Assembly: GCA_041398705.1 (NCBI GenBank)
Contig: JAWKUI010000010.1
Span: 62,001 to 126,000 of the forward strand
Direction of reading: 5' to 3'
DNA from: NORP259 sp041398705
GTDB taxonomy: Bacteria > Planctomycetota > UBA1135 > GCA-002686595
DNA: 64,000 bases
In this document: in pieces, positions 24,741-33,573 of the stretch
Layout: the number at the start of each line of letters is the position of its first letter
Position numbering within the stretch: position 1 is the first letter of the stretch
Program-made: the position numbers and the translations under genes
The notes under the pieces: generated by a model
Seen by the model: only the letters and a program-made list of their open reading frames with translations
Told to the model about the DNA's origin: nothing
The model's database searches: none

Positions 24741-26582
24741 TTGTCCAGCCAACCCGAGCTCGCGCGTGCCATCGAAGCCATCAAGGCTCGCGTGTCCCTG
24801 GAGGAAGTCGTGCGTGAATGCATCGACGGGGACTTCGTGCAGAAGAGCAACCGCCTGTGGTGCAATTGCCCGCTGCACGACGAGGACACCCCGTCGTTCG
24901 CCATCCAACCCATGAGCGGTCTGTGGTACTGCTTCGGGGCCTGCGGCACCGGCGGCGACTTGATCGAGTTCGTCAAGCGGCGCCACAACACCGACTTCTG
25001 GGACACTCTCGAGTGGCTCGCCGCCCGGGCCGGGGTCGAACTTCCGCGCAAGTCGAGCGGTCCGATCAAGGACGACCCCGCCTTCGCGGTGCTCACCGAT
25101 GCGGAAGCGTTCTACCGCTCGCACCTGATGGGGCGCGAAGGCCAGGCGGCACGCGCCTACCTGCAGGAACGCGGCATATCCCCGGGGGCGATCGAAGCGT
25201 TCGGGCTCGGATTTGCGCCGGCCCAGGGCCAGGCTCTGGTCCAGCGGGCCCAAGCCGCCGGCCGGCCGATCGAGCTGTATCACCGCACGGGCCTCGTGCG
25301 CCGGAATGACCAGGGTCGCGACTACGACTTCTTCCGCGGACGGCTGATGATTCCGATCCGCGACGAACGCGGCCGGACCGTGGGTTTCGGGGCGCGCCGC
25401 CTCGGCGGGGAGGAGCAGGGGCCCAAATACGTCAACACGTCGGAAACCGAGTACTTCCACAAGGGGCGCGTGATCTACGGGTTCGACCGCGCCCAGGAAA
25501 CCGTGCGCCGCACCCAGCACCTGGTGCTGATGGAGGGCTACACGGACGTCATCGCCGCGCACCAGGTCGGATTGACCCAGGCCTGCGCCGTGCTCGGGAC
25601 CGCCACCACCGACGACCATGCGCGCCTGGTGCGCCGGGCCGGCACGCGCCGGGTGACGCTCGTGTTCGACGGGGACGAGGCGGGCCGCAAGGCCGCCTGG
25701 AAGGCCCTCGCGGGCCTCTTGCCCCTGGACCTGGAACTGGACGTGGCCGTGCCCCCGGAGGGCACCGATCCCGCCGACCTGTGCGCCGGTGGCGACGTGC
25801 GACCCCTGGCCGCCCTGCTGGAGCAGGCCCTGCCCTGGATGGATTTCGTGCTCGAAACCCTGGAAGGTCTGAATGGCCGCCCCCTTTCCCAGGCGATCGA
25901 TCGGATATTCGAACTGTGCAATCATCTTCCCAAACCGGTGCTGCAGGAGGACTGCCTGCGGCAGATCGCGCAGTCCACCGGTTTGCCGGAGGACAGCCTG
26001 CGTCGGCAGCGGGAACTCCTGCCGGAGCGCCACCGCCCGGCCCCGGCCCCCCGGCCTGCCGCAAACGAGGACCGTCCGGCGGAAGCGCGGTTGCAGGAAA
26101 AACCCCAGGTTTCCGTCGATCCGCGCACGGTGGAGGCTTACAGGGCCCTGACAGGCCTTGTCCTGGCGGACACCAACCTCCTCCCGCGTGTCCGTCACCT
26201 GGAGGCCGAGTGCCCCGTGCCCTGGGCCAAGACCCTGCTGCAGACCATGATCCAGCTCTGGGACAGCGACGATCCGGACGGCCCCGAAGAGATCGATGCG
26301 AGTCACGTGATGAGCGCCCTGGGGGACCAGCCGGTGCGCGGACACGTGGCGAAGTTGATCGAGTACGCCCGCAAGGCGGACGACGCCCAGGTACTCTTGG
26401 AGAACTCGCTGGAAGTGCTCGAACGGGCCCCCCTCCAGGCCCAACTGCGACACCTCCACAGCCGTCTCAAAGAGCTCGAATCCGACCCCGCCTCCGCCGC
26501 CCACGCCGACCAGGAGATCCCGCGAATCCTGGCGCAGATCCACGATCTCAGCCTGAAACTGGCGCGCCCCGCCGCCGTTTGA
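24741..26582 (+). CDS. dnaG: DNA primase DnaG
   Basis: The protein is 613 aa, in the range for DnaG. The N-terminal CHC2 zinc-binding domain is at about 35-70: CPLHDEDTPSFAI with CFGACGTGG (the usual CFGC spacing is extended by one Ala). The catalytic core includes AFGLGFAP, RGRLMIPIRDERGRTVGFGAR, and the TOPRIM segment LMEGYTDVIAAHQ (about 262-275) with VFDGDEAGRKAAWK. The C-terminal region is presumably the DnaB-interaction domain. The frame opens with TTG at 24741, giving LSSQPELARAIEAIK; no other start fits better. It is 42 nt ahead of rpoD, the standard macromolecular-synthesis operon arrangement. Confidence 0.93.
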   Translation: MSSQPELARAIEAIKARVSLEEVVRECIDGDFVQKSNRLWCNCPLHDEDTPSFAIQPMSGLWYCFGACGTGGDLIEFVKRRHNTDFWDTLEWLAARAGVELPRKSSGPIKDDPAFAVLTDAEAFYRSHLMGREGQAARAYLQERGISPGAIEAFGLGFAPAQGQALVQRAQAAGRPIELYHRTGLVRRNDQGRDYDFFRGRLMIPIRDERGRTVGFGARRLGGEEQGPKYVNTSETEYFHKGRVIYGFDRAQETVRRTQHLVLMEGYTDVIAAHQVGLTQACAVLGTATTDDHARLVRRAGTRRVTLVFDGDEAGRKAAWKALAGLLPLDLELDVAVPPEGTDPADLCAGGDVRPLAALLEQALPWMDFVLETLEGLNGRPLSQAIDRIFELCNHLPKPVLQEDCLRQIAQSTGLPEDSLRRQRELLPERHRPAPAPRPAANEDRPAEARLQEKPQVSVDPRTVEAYRALTGLVLADTNLLPRVRHLEAECPVPWAKTLLQTMIQLWDSDDPDGPEEIDASHVMSALGDQPVRGHVAKLIEYARKADDAQVLLENSLEVLERAPLQAQLRHLHSRLKELESDPASAAHADQEIPRILAQIHDLSLKLARPAAV

Positions 26583-26624
26583 GGTCCCACACCGAACACC
26601 CCCCCAACCCAAACCCTCCCCGCG

Positions 26625-28349
26625 ATGAGCAACAAGATCGAGACGACGGTCAAGCTGTTGGTTGAAGAGAACCGGCGCAAGGGCTTCCTGACCTATCAGG
26701 ACATGTCCAAGTTGATGGACGACCAGTTCCTGCCGCCGGACCAGATGGACCAGGTGTTCATGGGGCTCGAGGATGCCGGTGTGGAAGTCACCGACGACCT
26801 CGACATGGACATGGCGGATCTGCGACTCAAGGCCCAGACCGGCACCGCCACGCTGACCGGCGGCACGGCCCGCGGCAACGCGGCGTTGATGGCTACCACC
26901 GGGGAGCGCATCGATGACCCGGTGCGCATGTACCTGACGCAGATGGGGGAGATCCCGCTGCTCACCCGTCCGCAGGAGATCTTCCTGGCCAAGTCGATCG
27001 AGATCACCCGCAAGCGCTTCCGCAAGAAGTGCATGGGCTCGACCATCGCCATGGACTTCGCCCTCGAGACCCTGCTGCTCGTGCGCGACGGCGAACTGGC
27101 GTTCGACCGCACCCTGAAGGTCAACCCGAACCCCAAGCCGGATGACGATCCCAAGATCGTCGAGACCCTGGGCAAGCCGTTCCTCGCCAAGCGTCTGCCG
27201 GTCAACATCGAAACCATCCAGCGCGTGATCGTGCGTCTGCGCGACGCCTATCGCCCGCTGCTCAGCGACGACCTGACCCCGGAACAGCGTTCCCAGGCCC
27301 TGGCCGCCGTGCAGAACCTGCGCCGCAAGATGGTGATCCTGCTCGAGGAATGCCACCTGCAGATCAAGAAGTTCCGCACGATGGTCGAGCGCATGGAGGA
27401 CCACCTGCGCGAGATGCGCGCGGTCGAGCGCAAGATCGAGAACCAGGAGCGTTCTTCGCAACCCGACGCCAAGGTGCTCGGGGAGCTGCGCGAGCGCATG
27501 AAGGAGCTCGAGTTCAAGTCGATGGAGCCCGCCGATCGCCTCAAGAAGCGCATCGACGAGATCCACCTGCACTACGAAGAGTACGAGGAGGCCAAGCGCC
27601 AACTCTCCAGTGGCAACCTGCGTCTCGTGGTGTCGATCGCGAAGAAGTACCGCAACCGCGGCCTCTCTTTCCTCGACCTCATCCAGGAAGGCAACACCGG
27701 CCTGATGAAGGCGGTGGAGAAGTACGAGTACCGCCGGGGCTACAAGTTCTCGACCTACGCCACGTGGTGGATCCGGCAGGCGATCACTCGTTCGATCGCC
27801 GACCAGGCCCGTACGATCCGCATCCCGGTGCACATGATCGAAACCATGAGCAAGTTGCGCAACGTCACCAAACGACTTGTGCAGGCCAAGGGGCGTGAGC
27901 CGTCCGTGGAGGAAGTGGCCGAGGCCACCGAGATCTCGGTGGAAGAGGCCAAGCGGGTGATGAAGATCAGCAAGCACCCGATCTCCCTCGACCGCCCGAT
28001 CGGCGAGAGCGACGACAGCTACTTCGGCGACTTCATCGAAGACGAATCCGCCGAGAGCCCGCTGCAGGCCGCCGGTCAGGAGATGCTCAAGGAGCGCATC
28101 GACGATGTGCTCTCGACGCTGACCTTCCGCGAGCGCGAGATCATCAAGCTGCGTTACGGCATCGGCGACGGGTACACCTACACCCTCGAAGAGGTCGGCC
28201 GCATCTTCCGCGTGACCCGCGAGCGCGTGCGCCAGATCGAAGCCAAAGCCGTGCGCAAGCTGCGCCACCCGGTGCGGGCGCGCCAACTCGCCAGCTTCCT
28301 GGACGGGGTGCAGATCTCCGACGAAGAAGGCGATCCGCGCGACCTGTAG
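26625..28349 (+). CDS. rpoD: Primary sigma factor RpoD (sigma70)
   Basis: The protein is 574 aa. The N-terminal sigma 1.1-like domain is at about 1-55; region 1.2 has DDPVRMYLTQMGEIPLLT; a non-conserved charged insertion spans roughly 130-290. Region 2 contains NLRLVVSIAKKYRNRGLSF, LDLIQEGNTGLMKAVEKYEY and YATWWIRQAITRSIADQ, and region 3 contains the RIPVHMIETMSKL segment. Region 4.2 ends with YTLEEVGRIFRVTRERVRQIE and AKAVRKLRHP. This is the housekeeping sigma factor. The TACACT/TAGAAT-type -10 elements in the window agree with recognition by such a factor. Confidence 0.96.
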   Translation: MSNKIETTVKLLVEENRRKGFLTYQDMSKLMDDQFLPPDQMDQVFMGLEDAGVEVTDDLDMDMADLRLKAQTGTATLTGGTARGNAALMATTGERIDDPVRMYLTQMGEIPLLTRPQEIFLAKSIEITRKRFRKKCMGSTIAMDFALETLLLVRDGELAFDRTLKVNPNPKPDDDPKIVETLGKPFLAKRLPVNIETIQRVIVRLRDAYRPLLSDDLTPEQRSQALAAVQNLRRKMVILLEECHLQIKKFRTMVERMEDHLREMRAVERKIENQERSSQPDAKVLGELRERMKELEFKSMEPADRLKKRIDEIHLHYEEYEEAKRQLSSGNLRLVVSIAKKYRNRGLSFLDLIQEGNTGLMKAVEKYEYRRGYKFSTYATWWIRQAITRSIADQARTIRIPVHMIETMSKLRNVTKRLVQAKGREPSVEEVAEATEISVEEAKRVMKISKHPISLDRPIGESDDSYFGDFIEDESAESPLQAAGQEMLKERIDDVLSTLTFREREIIKLRYGIGDGYTYTLEEVGRIFRVTRERVRQIEAKAVRKLRHPVRARQLASFLDGVQISDEEGDPRDL

Positions 28350-28402
28350 GCAGCCACCTGTAAGCAGCGACCTATTGGCAGCGCCCCATAGGCAATGCGC
28401 CT
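28347..28402 (+). repeat. Four degenerate 14-bp tandem repeats starting at the rpoD stop
   Basis: Consecutive 14-mers begin at 28347, 28361, 28375 and 28389. The first three share the core GGCAGC or AGCAGC at the same offset, and the fourth has GGCAAT. The first unit contains the rpoD stop TAG. No function is known. Confidence 0.55.
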
Positions 28403-28610
28403 CGACACTGCCGCGGCAGGGTTCCCTTCCCGGGGGCCTTGCCGCGGCCCATTTTCCCCCGGGCGCGACCCCGGGTTCCGGGGCGGGGAAGGGGTCCCTG
28501 GAGGGAGGCCCAAGGCCCGGCGCGACGGGGGCCAGGATCCCGGGCCTGCCGGTGGTCTCGCCCCTGGGGATGGGCTACACTCGCCCGCCGTCCCCTCCAC
28601 CAGGACCCCC

Positions 28611-29318
28611 ATGCAGGAAACCCTGAGCGCCCTCCGCGGGCTCCAAGAAATCGACCGCCACATCTACCGCGTCCAGGCAGCCCTCGAGCGCCTGCCGAAG
28701 GAGCTGGCCGATCGCACCGCGGCGATGAAGCGCATGGAAGAGGGCATCGCGGAACGCGAGAAGGACTTGCGCGAGCACCGCACCCGGGTCAAGGAGATCG
28801 AAGACGCCACCACCGGCCTGCGCCAGCGCCTGCGCAAACTCGAACACGAGTCGAACAGCCAGAAGGTGGATGCGGCGATGCTGGCTTCCTACCAGCACGA
28901 GATCCGCCAGGTGAAGCGCACGATCAGTCAGGCCGAAGACGACGGGCTGCGGCTCGTGTCCGAGGCGGAGACCCTCGAGGCGGCGGTGAACGAACTGCGC
29001 CAGCGTTTGACCGAGGAGCGCGAGGTGTTCGCCGAGTTCCAGGGCAACGTGGAGAAGGAGAGCGCCGAAGCGCGCGCCGAACTCGAGGGTCTGCAGGGCA
29101 AACGCTCGCAGCAGGCCTCCGGCGGCATCGAACCCGCCGTGCTCGACCTCTACAGCAAGCTGCTCGACACCCGCCAGGGCGAAGCGATGGCCGAACTCGC
29201 CGACCGCATCTGCCAGGGTTGTTTCGTCGAGATCCCGCGCAACCTCGCGATCCGTCTGGCGCGCAGCACCGAACTGGTGCAGTGCCCCAACTGCCAGCGC
29301 ATCCTGTTCTCGTACTGA
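28611..29318 (+). CDS. Coiled-coil protein with C-terminal zinc ribbon (zf-RING_7/CdsZ-like)
   Basis: The protein is 235 aa, as in the family. Residues 5-185 form a long heptad-rich coiled coil (for example RVQAALERLPKELADRTAAM and VKRTISQAEDDGLRLVSEAE). The end has a four-cysteine zinc ribbon, CQGCFVEIPRNLAIRL with CPNCQRILF. The usual annotation is C4-type zinc ribbon domain protein of unknown role; the Chlamydia homologue is CdsZ, and nucleic acid binding has been suggested. The ATG at 28611 gives a good start. TACACT at 28576-28581 is a possible -10, leaving a short leader. Confidence 0.8.
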   Translation: MQETLSALRGLQEIDRHIYRVQAALERLPKELADRTAAMKRMEEGIAEREKDLREHRTRVKEIEDATTGLRQRLRKLEHESNSQKVDAAMLASYQHEIRQVKRTISQAEDDGLRLVSEAETLEAAVNELRQRLTEEREVFAEFQGNVEKESAEARAELEGLQGKRSQQASGGIEPAVLDLYSKLLDTRQGEAMAELADRICQGCFVEIPRNLAIRLARSTELVQCPNCQRILFSY

Positions 29319-29340
29319 TCGCCGGCGCGCCGGCGCCCGA

Positions 29341-30363
29341 TCACAGGGACATCCACCAGCCGAGGCGCAGGCGGTAGTCCTCTTCGAGCTGCACGCCCTC
29401 GACCTCCTGCCAGACGGGCACGCCCACCTCGATTGCGAGGAAGTTGCGGCGCTCGACCTCCATGTGCAGGCCGATCGACGCGCCGAACCGCTGGCCGCCG
29501 GTGTTCTGCGGCAGTTGCATCGGATCCAGGCTGGTGTCCAGGGCCGTGTCCTGGCCGCTGACCTCATCCTGGCCTTCGTAGTCGACGGCAAACACCACCG
29601 AGCGGCTTTCGTCGAAGCGCCGGGTGTACCAGGCCTGGGCGAGCAGGGCATTGCCCGGCTTCCAACCCTGATCGCTCTCGTCGAGCGAGGTCTGGTACTC
29701 GAAACCGGCGCCCGCCGACCAGTCGGCGCCCCAGCGCGCGAGGTGAAACGAAGGCCGCAGGCGCCAGGTGCCGTGGCCGGGTTGCAGGTCGTAGGGCAGG
29801 CGCGGGGCCAGGTTCGTGTTCGGGTCGGGCGGCTCGCGATCGGTCACGGAACCCGTGGGCATGTCCAAGTCGAGGGCCACCTCCGACCGCGACTCCTCGC
29901 CCCGGGACAGTTCGACGCTGGCGCCGATCGCCACGTCGCCCAGGCCGGTGGTACGCAACCGCGTGCGCTGGGCGGAGGCATCTTCGAACGCCACGATCTT
30001 GTTCACGATCGGCGCATCGAGGCGCAGGGTGAAGGCTTCGCTCAAACCGTACTCCGCGCGCAAGTGCAACTCCTCGCGCACCCCGCTGATCGGCGCGCGC
30101 TGGAATCCGCGGGCAAACAGGTCCGCGCTCGAGATCGGGATCGAACCGTCCATGAGCCCGCCGTATTCGATGCGTTGCCAGTCGATGCTCAGGCGCACGT
30201 GATCGATCTCGACGATCGGCCCGTGCGCCGTGCCCAGGAAACCCCGCGCATCGGGGCGCAGGGTCGGCGTCCAGACCGCCTTCTCCAGCAGGGACTCGGC
30301 GGTGGAGAGATCACCCGCCCCCTGGGGAGCGGCGCAGCAGGCGAGGGTCAGGGCGAGGATCAT
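29341..30363 (-). CDS. Beta-barrel outer-membrane protein (transporter-like)
   Basis: The protein is 340 aa with an N-terminal signal peptide (MILALTLACCAAPQGAG). The body alternates hydrophobic and polar residues in antiparallel strands. Aromatic belts include LHLRAEYGLSEAFTLRLDAP and TWRLRPSFHLARWGADWSAG, and it ends LRLGWWMSL, with an aromatic residue three from the C-terminus. Similar proteins are annotated as DUF3187-like or phenol-degradation-type porins. Its ATG overlaps the TGA of the radical SAM gene upstream (ATGA at 30360-30363), so the two are co-transcribed, although their functions appear unrelated. Confidence 0.65.
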   Translation of the reverse strand: MILALTLACCAAPQGAGDLSTAESLLEKAVWTPTLRPDARGFLGTAHGPIVEIDHVRLSIDWQRIEYGGLMDGSIPISSADLFARGFQRAPISGVREELHLRAEYGLSEAFTLRLDAPIVNKIVAFEDASAQRTRLRTTGLGDVAIGASVELSRGEESRSEVALDLDMPTGSVTDREPPDPNTNLAPRLPYDLQPGHGTWRLRPSFHLARWGADWSAGAGFEYQTSLDESDQGWKPGNALLAQAWYTRRFDESRSVVFAVDYEGQDEVSGQDTALDTSLDPMQLPQNTGGQRFGASIGLHMEVERRNFLAIEVGVPVWQEVEGVQLEEDYRLRLGWWMSL

Positions 30364-31331
30364 GGGAAGCTCTGGAAGTGGGGCGGGGCGGTCAGGCCCG
30401 GTTCGGCGTGGCTGCCTTGGCGCGTGCCCCGCGCGCGCAGGGCCTGATCGAGCAGTTCGCGCATCTGGCTCTTGTGCACGTCCCAGTGCGGAGCCAGGCG
30501 GTTTTCCGCGGGCGCGTCCCCGGTGATGCGGTGCAGCACCTGGTCGGGATGCAGGCGTTCGACGAAGTCCGCGAGCCAATCGCAGTAGGTGGCCGCGTCG
30601 ATCACGTCGAGCTCCCCGCGTTTCCAGCGGGCGGCGAGCTGGGTGCGGCGCAGCACCATCAGGTTGTGGACTTTGACGCCGGCCACGCCGCTGCGGGCTA
30701 GGTGACGCGCGGTTTCGCGGGCCCCCTCGCGGCCGTCGTCCGGCAGGCCAAGAATCGCATGGCCCACGCACAGGAAACCGCGCTCGTGCACGCGCGCCAC
30801 CGCATCGTGGAACTCCGCCACCGTGTGCATGCGGCCGATGTCGATCAGTCGCTGGTCGTCGGCGACCTCGAGGCCCAGCTCCACCCAAATCGGCAGGTGC
30901 CGGGCGAAGTCGCTGAGCACATCGAGGGCCTGCTCCGGCAGGCAATCGGGGCGGGTGGCGATGCTGAGCGCCACCAAGCCGCGTTCGAGGAAGGGCAGGA
31001 CCACGTCGAGGGTCTGCCGCAGGCGGTCCGTTTCGACGTAGGTGTTCGTGTAGGACTGGAAGTAGGCGATCACGCCGAGCGGCGGGTCCCCGGGGCGGCG
31101 CCGGCGTTCGATCCGCGCCAGGCCGGTTTCGAGTTGGCCGCGAATGTCCTGGCCGGCGCGCAGGGCCCCCGTGCCGGAACCCTCCACGTCGCAGTACACG
31201 CAGCCCCCGAGGCCCTTGCTGCCATCGCGATTGGGGCAGGTAGAGCCCGCGTCCAGGGCGATGCGATGCACCGGTCGACCGAAGGTCTGGCGCAACCAGG
31301 GCGCCAGGGTGCGGAAGGCCAGCTTGTCCAT
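30360..31331 (-). CDS. TIGR01212-family radical SAM protein (YhcC-like)
   Basis: The protein is 323 aa from the ATG at 31331; the open frame continues upstream without a conserved sequence. Family signatures: GRPVHRIALDAGSTCPNRD, GGCVYCD (the CxxxxxxxxxxCxxC cluster of TIGR01212), YFQSYTNTYV, LSIATRPDCLP, WVELGLEVA, RGFLCVGHAILGLPDD, and VHNLMVLRRTQLA. E. coli YhcC has no assigned reaction. It is divergent from selB, with about 160 nt between starts that carry the promoters of both. Confidence 0.85.
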   Translation of the reverse strand: MDKLAFRTLAPWLRQTFGRPVHRIALDAGSTCPNRDGSKGLGGCVYCDVEGSGTGALRAGQDIRGQLETGLARIERRRRPGDPPLGVIAYFQSYTNTYVETDRLRQTLDVVLPFLERGLVALSIATRPDCLPEQALDVLSDFARHLPIWVELGLEVADDQRLIDIGRMHTVAEFHDAVARVHERGFLCVGHAILGLPDDGREGARETARHLARSGVAGVKVHNLMVLRRTQLAARWKRGELDVIDAATYCDWLADFVERLHPDQVLHRITGDAPAENRLAPHWDVHKSQMRELLDQALRARGTRQGSHAEPGLTAPPHFQSFP

Positions 31332-31489
31332 GCCCCCAATGTACCGGCTGGCGCCCGCGGTTGCAGTGCGCGGCCGGGGCCGGTGGCGCTTCCGAGGGGA
31401 AAGGTCCGGAAAACCGCCGCCCGATCCCACCCGCGACCTGCAATCCGGGGCGGGGGACCGTATCCTCCAGGCGCTCCCCAAGGCTTCCC

Positions 31490-33406
31490 GTGCAGATCCA
31501 ACCCATCGTCGTCGGCACCGCCGGTCACATCGACCACGGCAAATCGACCCTGGTCAAGCTCCTGACCGGGGTGGACCCCGATCGCTGGAAGGAAGAGAAG
31601 GAACGCGGCATGACCATCGACCTGGGGTTCGCCCGGTTCGATCTGCCCGACGGCCGCCGCATCGGAATCGTCGACGTGCCGGGGCACGAGCGCCTGATCC
31701 GCAACATGGTGGCGGGCGCCACGGGCATGGACCTCGTGATGCTGGTGGTGGCCGCCGACGACGGCGTGATGCCCCAGACCCGCGAGCACCTGGCGATCCT
31801 CGGTCTGCTCGGCGTGAGCCGCGGCATGGTGGCGATCAGCAAGGTCGACCTGGTGGACGAGGAGCTGTGCGAGCTGGTCGAACTCGACGTGCAGGAGACC
31901 GTCGAGGGCACCTTCCTCGAAGGCGCGCCGATCGTGCGCTACTCCGCGCACACGGGCGAAGGCATCGAGACGCTCAAAGCGACGCTGATCGAGCTCGCTG
32001 GCCAGGTGCCGCCGCACTCGACCGAAGGCATCTTCCGTATGCCGATCCAACGTGTCTTCAGCGCGCGTGGCTTCGGCACGATCGTGACCGGCATCCCGAT
32101 CGCGGGCAGCGTTTCGGTGGGGGACGTGCTCGAGGTGCTGCCGGGGGGGCTCAAGGGCAAGGTGCGCGGCTTGCAGGCTTACCACGAGTCCGTTTCCGTC
32201 GCCCAGGCCGGGCACTCGACGGCGATCAACCTCAGCGACGTGGATCACCACCTGGTTTCGCGCGGCATGGTCGTCGCCAAACCCGGCTTCTTTGGCGGGG
32301 TGCGGTGGATCGGTGCGCGCTTGAAAACCGTGCCGAGCCTGCCCTGGCCCGTGGCCAACCGCATGCAGATCCGCGTGCACTGCGGCACCGCCGAACGGGT
32401 CGGGGAACTGATCCTGCTCGACCAGGAGGAACTGGCCGCGGGGGAAGAGGGGCTGGTGCAACTGCGCCTCACCGAACCGCTCGTGTGCGCGCCCGGCGAC
32501 CGTTTCGTGCTGCGACTCGCATCGCCCGTGATCACCCTCGGCGGTGGCACGGTGCTCGAAGAGAGCCGCTACCGGCTCAAGCGTTTCAAGAACTTCGTCA
32601 TCGAAGGGCTCAGCCGGCGCGAAGCGAGCCTCGGCAACGACGAGGACCTGGTCGAGTCGGTGCTCATGGGCGCAGCCGAAGGTTGGATGGACCAGAAGAC
32701 GCTGGCGCAGCAGCTCAAGCGCGAAGCGGCGGATGTGCAGCGTTTGCTCGCCGGGTTGCGTGCGAGCGGCCGGGTGGTGGCCCTTTCGGGCGAGCATTTC
32801 ATGGCCAGCGAGGGGTGGAACAACCTGTTGATCGAGGTGCGCCGCAAGGTGGCCACCTGGTTCGAGGAGCACCCGCACCGCAGCCGCATGGACGTGCGCG
32901 ACCTGCGCAGCGCGGTGTCGATCGACAAGAACCTGCTGCAGGACCTGCAGGGGGCCCTTGAGGAACAGGGTGTGCTGCAGCGGCTGCCCGGGGGCTTTTT
33001 GGCCCTGGTGGGGCACGAGCCGCGCTTGGAAGGGGGATGGCAGGAGTTGGCCGTGCGTCTCGCGGCCCTCTTTGCCGAAGCCGGGCACCAACCCCCGGCG
33101 GTTTCGGAGCTGCCGGACGAACTGACCCGGGATGGGGCAGCCCTCAAGGGGGTGCTCGAGTCCCTGGCCGACCGCGGGGAACTGGTGCACGTGGGCGGCG
33201 ACCTCTATATGCACGCAGCGGCCATGGACAGCCTCAAGGCCGCCGTGGCGGACAATTGCCGAGCCCACGGGGAACTCGCCATCGCGGAACTGCGCGACGG
33301 CCTGGGCACCAGCCGCAAGTTCCTGATCCCGATGCTCGAATACCTCGACAGCATCGGGTTCACCCAGCGCCGCGCGAACGCGCGGGTGCTGCGCGGCTCG
33401 GTCTGA
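31490..33406 (+). CDS. selB: Selenocysteine-specific elongation factor SelB
   Basis: The protein is 638 aa with a GTG start and AAGG nine nt upstream. The N-terminal GTPase has G1 GTAGHIDHGKSTLV, G2 RGMTIDLG, G3 DVPGHE and a G4-like ISKVD. EF-Tu-like domains II and III follow (ARGFGTIVTGIPIAGSVSVG). The C-terminal 250 residues hold the winged-helix repeats that bind the SECIS element (for example MDVRDLRSAVSIDKNLLQ and LGTSRKFLIPMLEYLDSIG). SelB delivers Sec-tRNA to UGA codons. selA, selC and selD are not in the window. TATCCT at 31461 is a possible -10. An operator-like dyad lies just downstream of the stop. Confidence 0.94.
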   Translation: MQIQPIVVGTAGHIDHGKSTLVKLLTGVDPDRWKEEKERGMTIDLGFARFDLPDGRRIGIVDVPGHERLIRNMVAGATGMDLVMLVVAADDGVMPQTREHLAILGLLGVSRGMVAISKVDLVDEELCELVELDVQETVEGTFLEGAPIVRYSAHTGEGIETLKATLIELAGQVPPHSTEGIFRMPIQRVFSARGFGTIVTGIPIAGSVSVGDVLEVLPGGLKGKVRGLQAYHESVSVAQAGHSTAINLSDVDHHLVSRGMVVAKPGFFGGVRWIGARLKTVPSLPWPVANRMQIRVHCGTAERVGELILLDQEELAAGEEGLVQLRLTEPLVCAPGDRFVLRLASPVITLGGGTVLEESRYRLKRFKNFVIEGLSRREASLGNDEDLVESVLMGAAEGWMDQKTLAQQLKREAADVQRLLAGLRASGRVVALSGEHFMASEGWNNLLIEVRRKVATWFEEHPHRSRMDVRDLRSAVSIDKNLLQDLQGALEEQGVLQRLPGGFLALVGHEPRLEGGWQELAVRLAALFAEAGHQPPAVSELPDELTRDGAALKGVLESLADRGELVHVGGDLYMHAAAMDSLKAAVADNCRAHGELAIAELRDGLGTSRKFLIPMLEYLDSIGFTQRRANARVLRGSV

Positions 33407-33425
33407 GCCTGGCCCCGATCCTCTG

Positions 33426-33442
33426 GGTATCAGCTTGATACC
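33426..33442. promoter_or_regulatory. Operator-like 7-bp inverted repeat
   Basis: GGTATCA (33426-33432) and TGATACC (33436-33442) are perfect arms around GCT. The TTGATA inside it could be a -35 for the large acidic protein gene. The nature of any binding protein is unknown. Confidence 0.4.
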
Positions 33443-33573
33443 GCGCAGAAGGGATTTGCATTGCGGTGGATTTTGCCGCGCGAAGGGACCGATAGGGGCC
33501 GTTGATTCCCCTCCCCGGGGAATGCCGAGAAGCCCTTAGGCCCATCCCCGAACCCAAGCGCGTTCCAGAATCC

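Noticed and set aside
31490..33406. Local selenoprotein target for SelB
   Set aside because: No gene in the window shows an in-frame UGA followed by continued homology.
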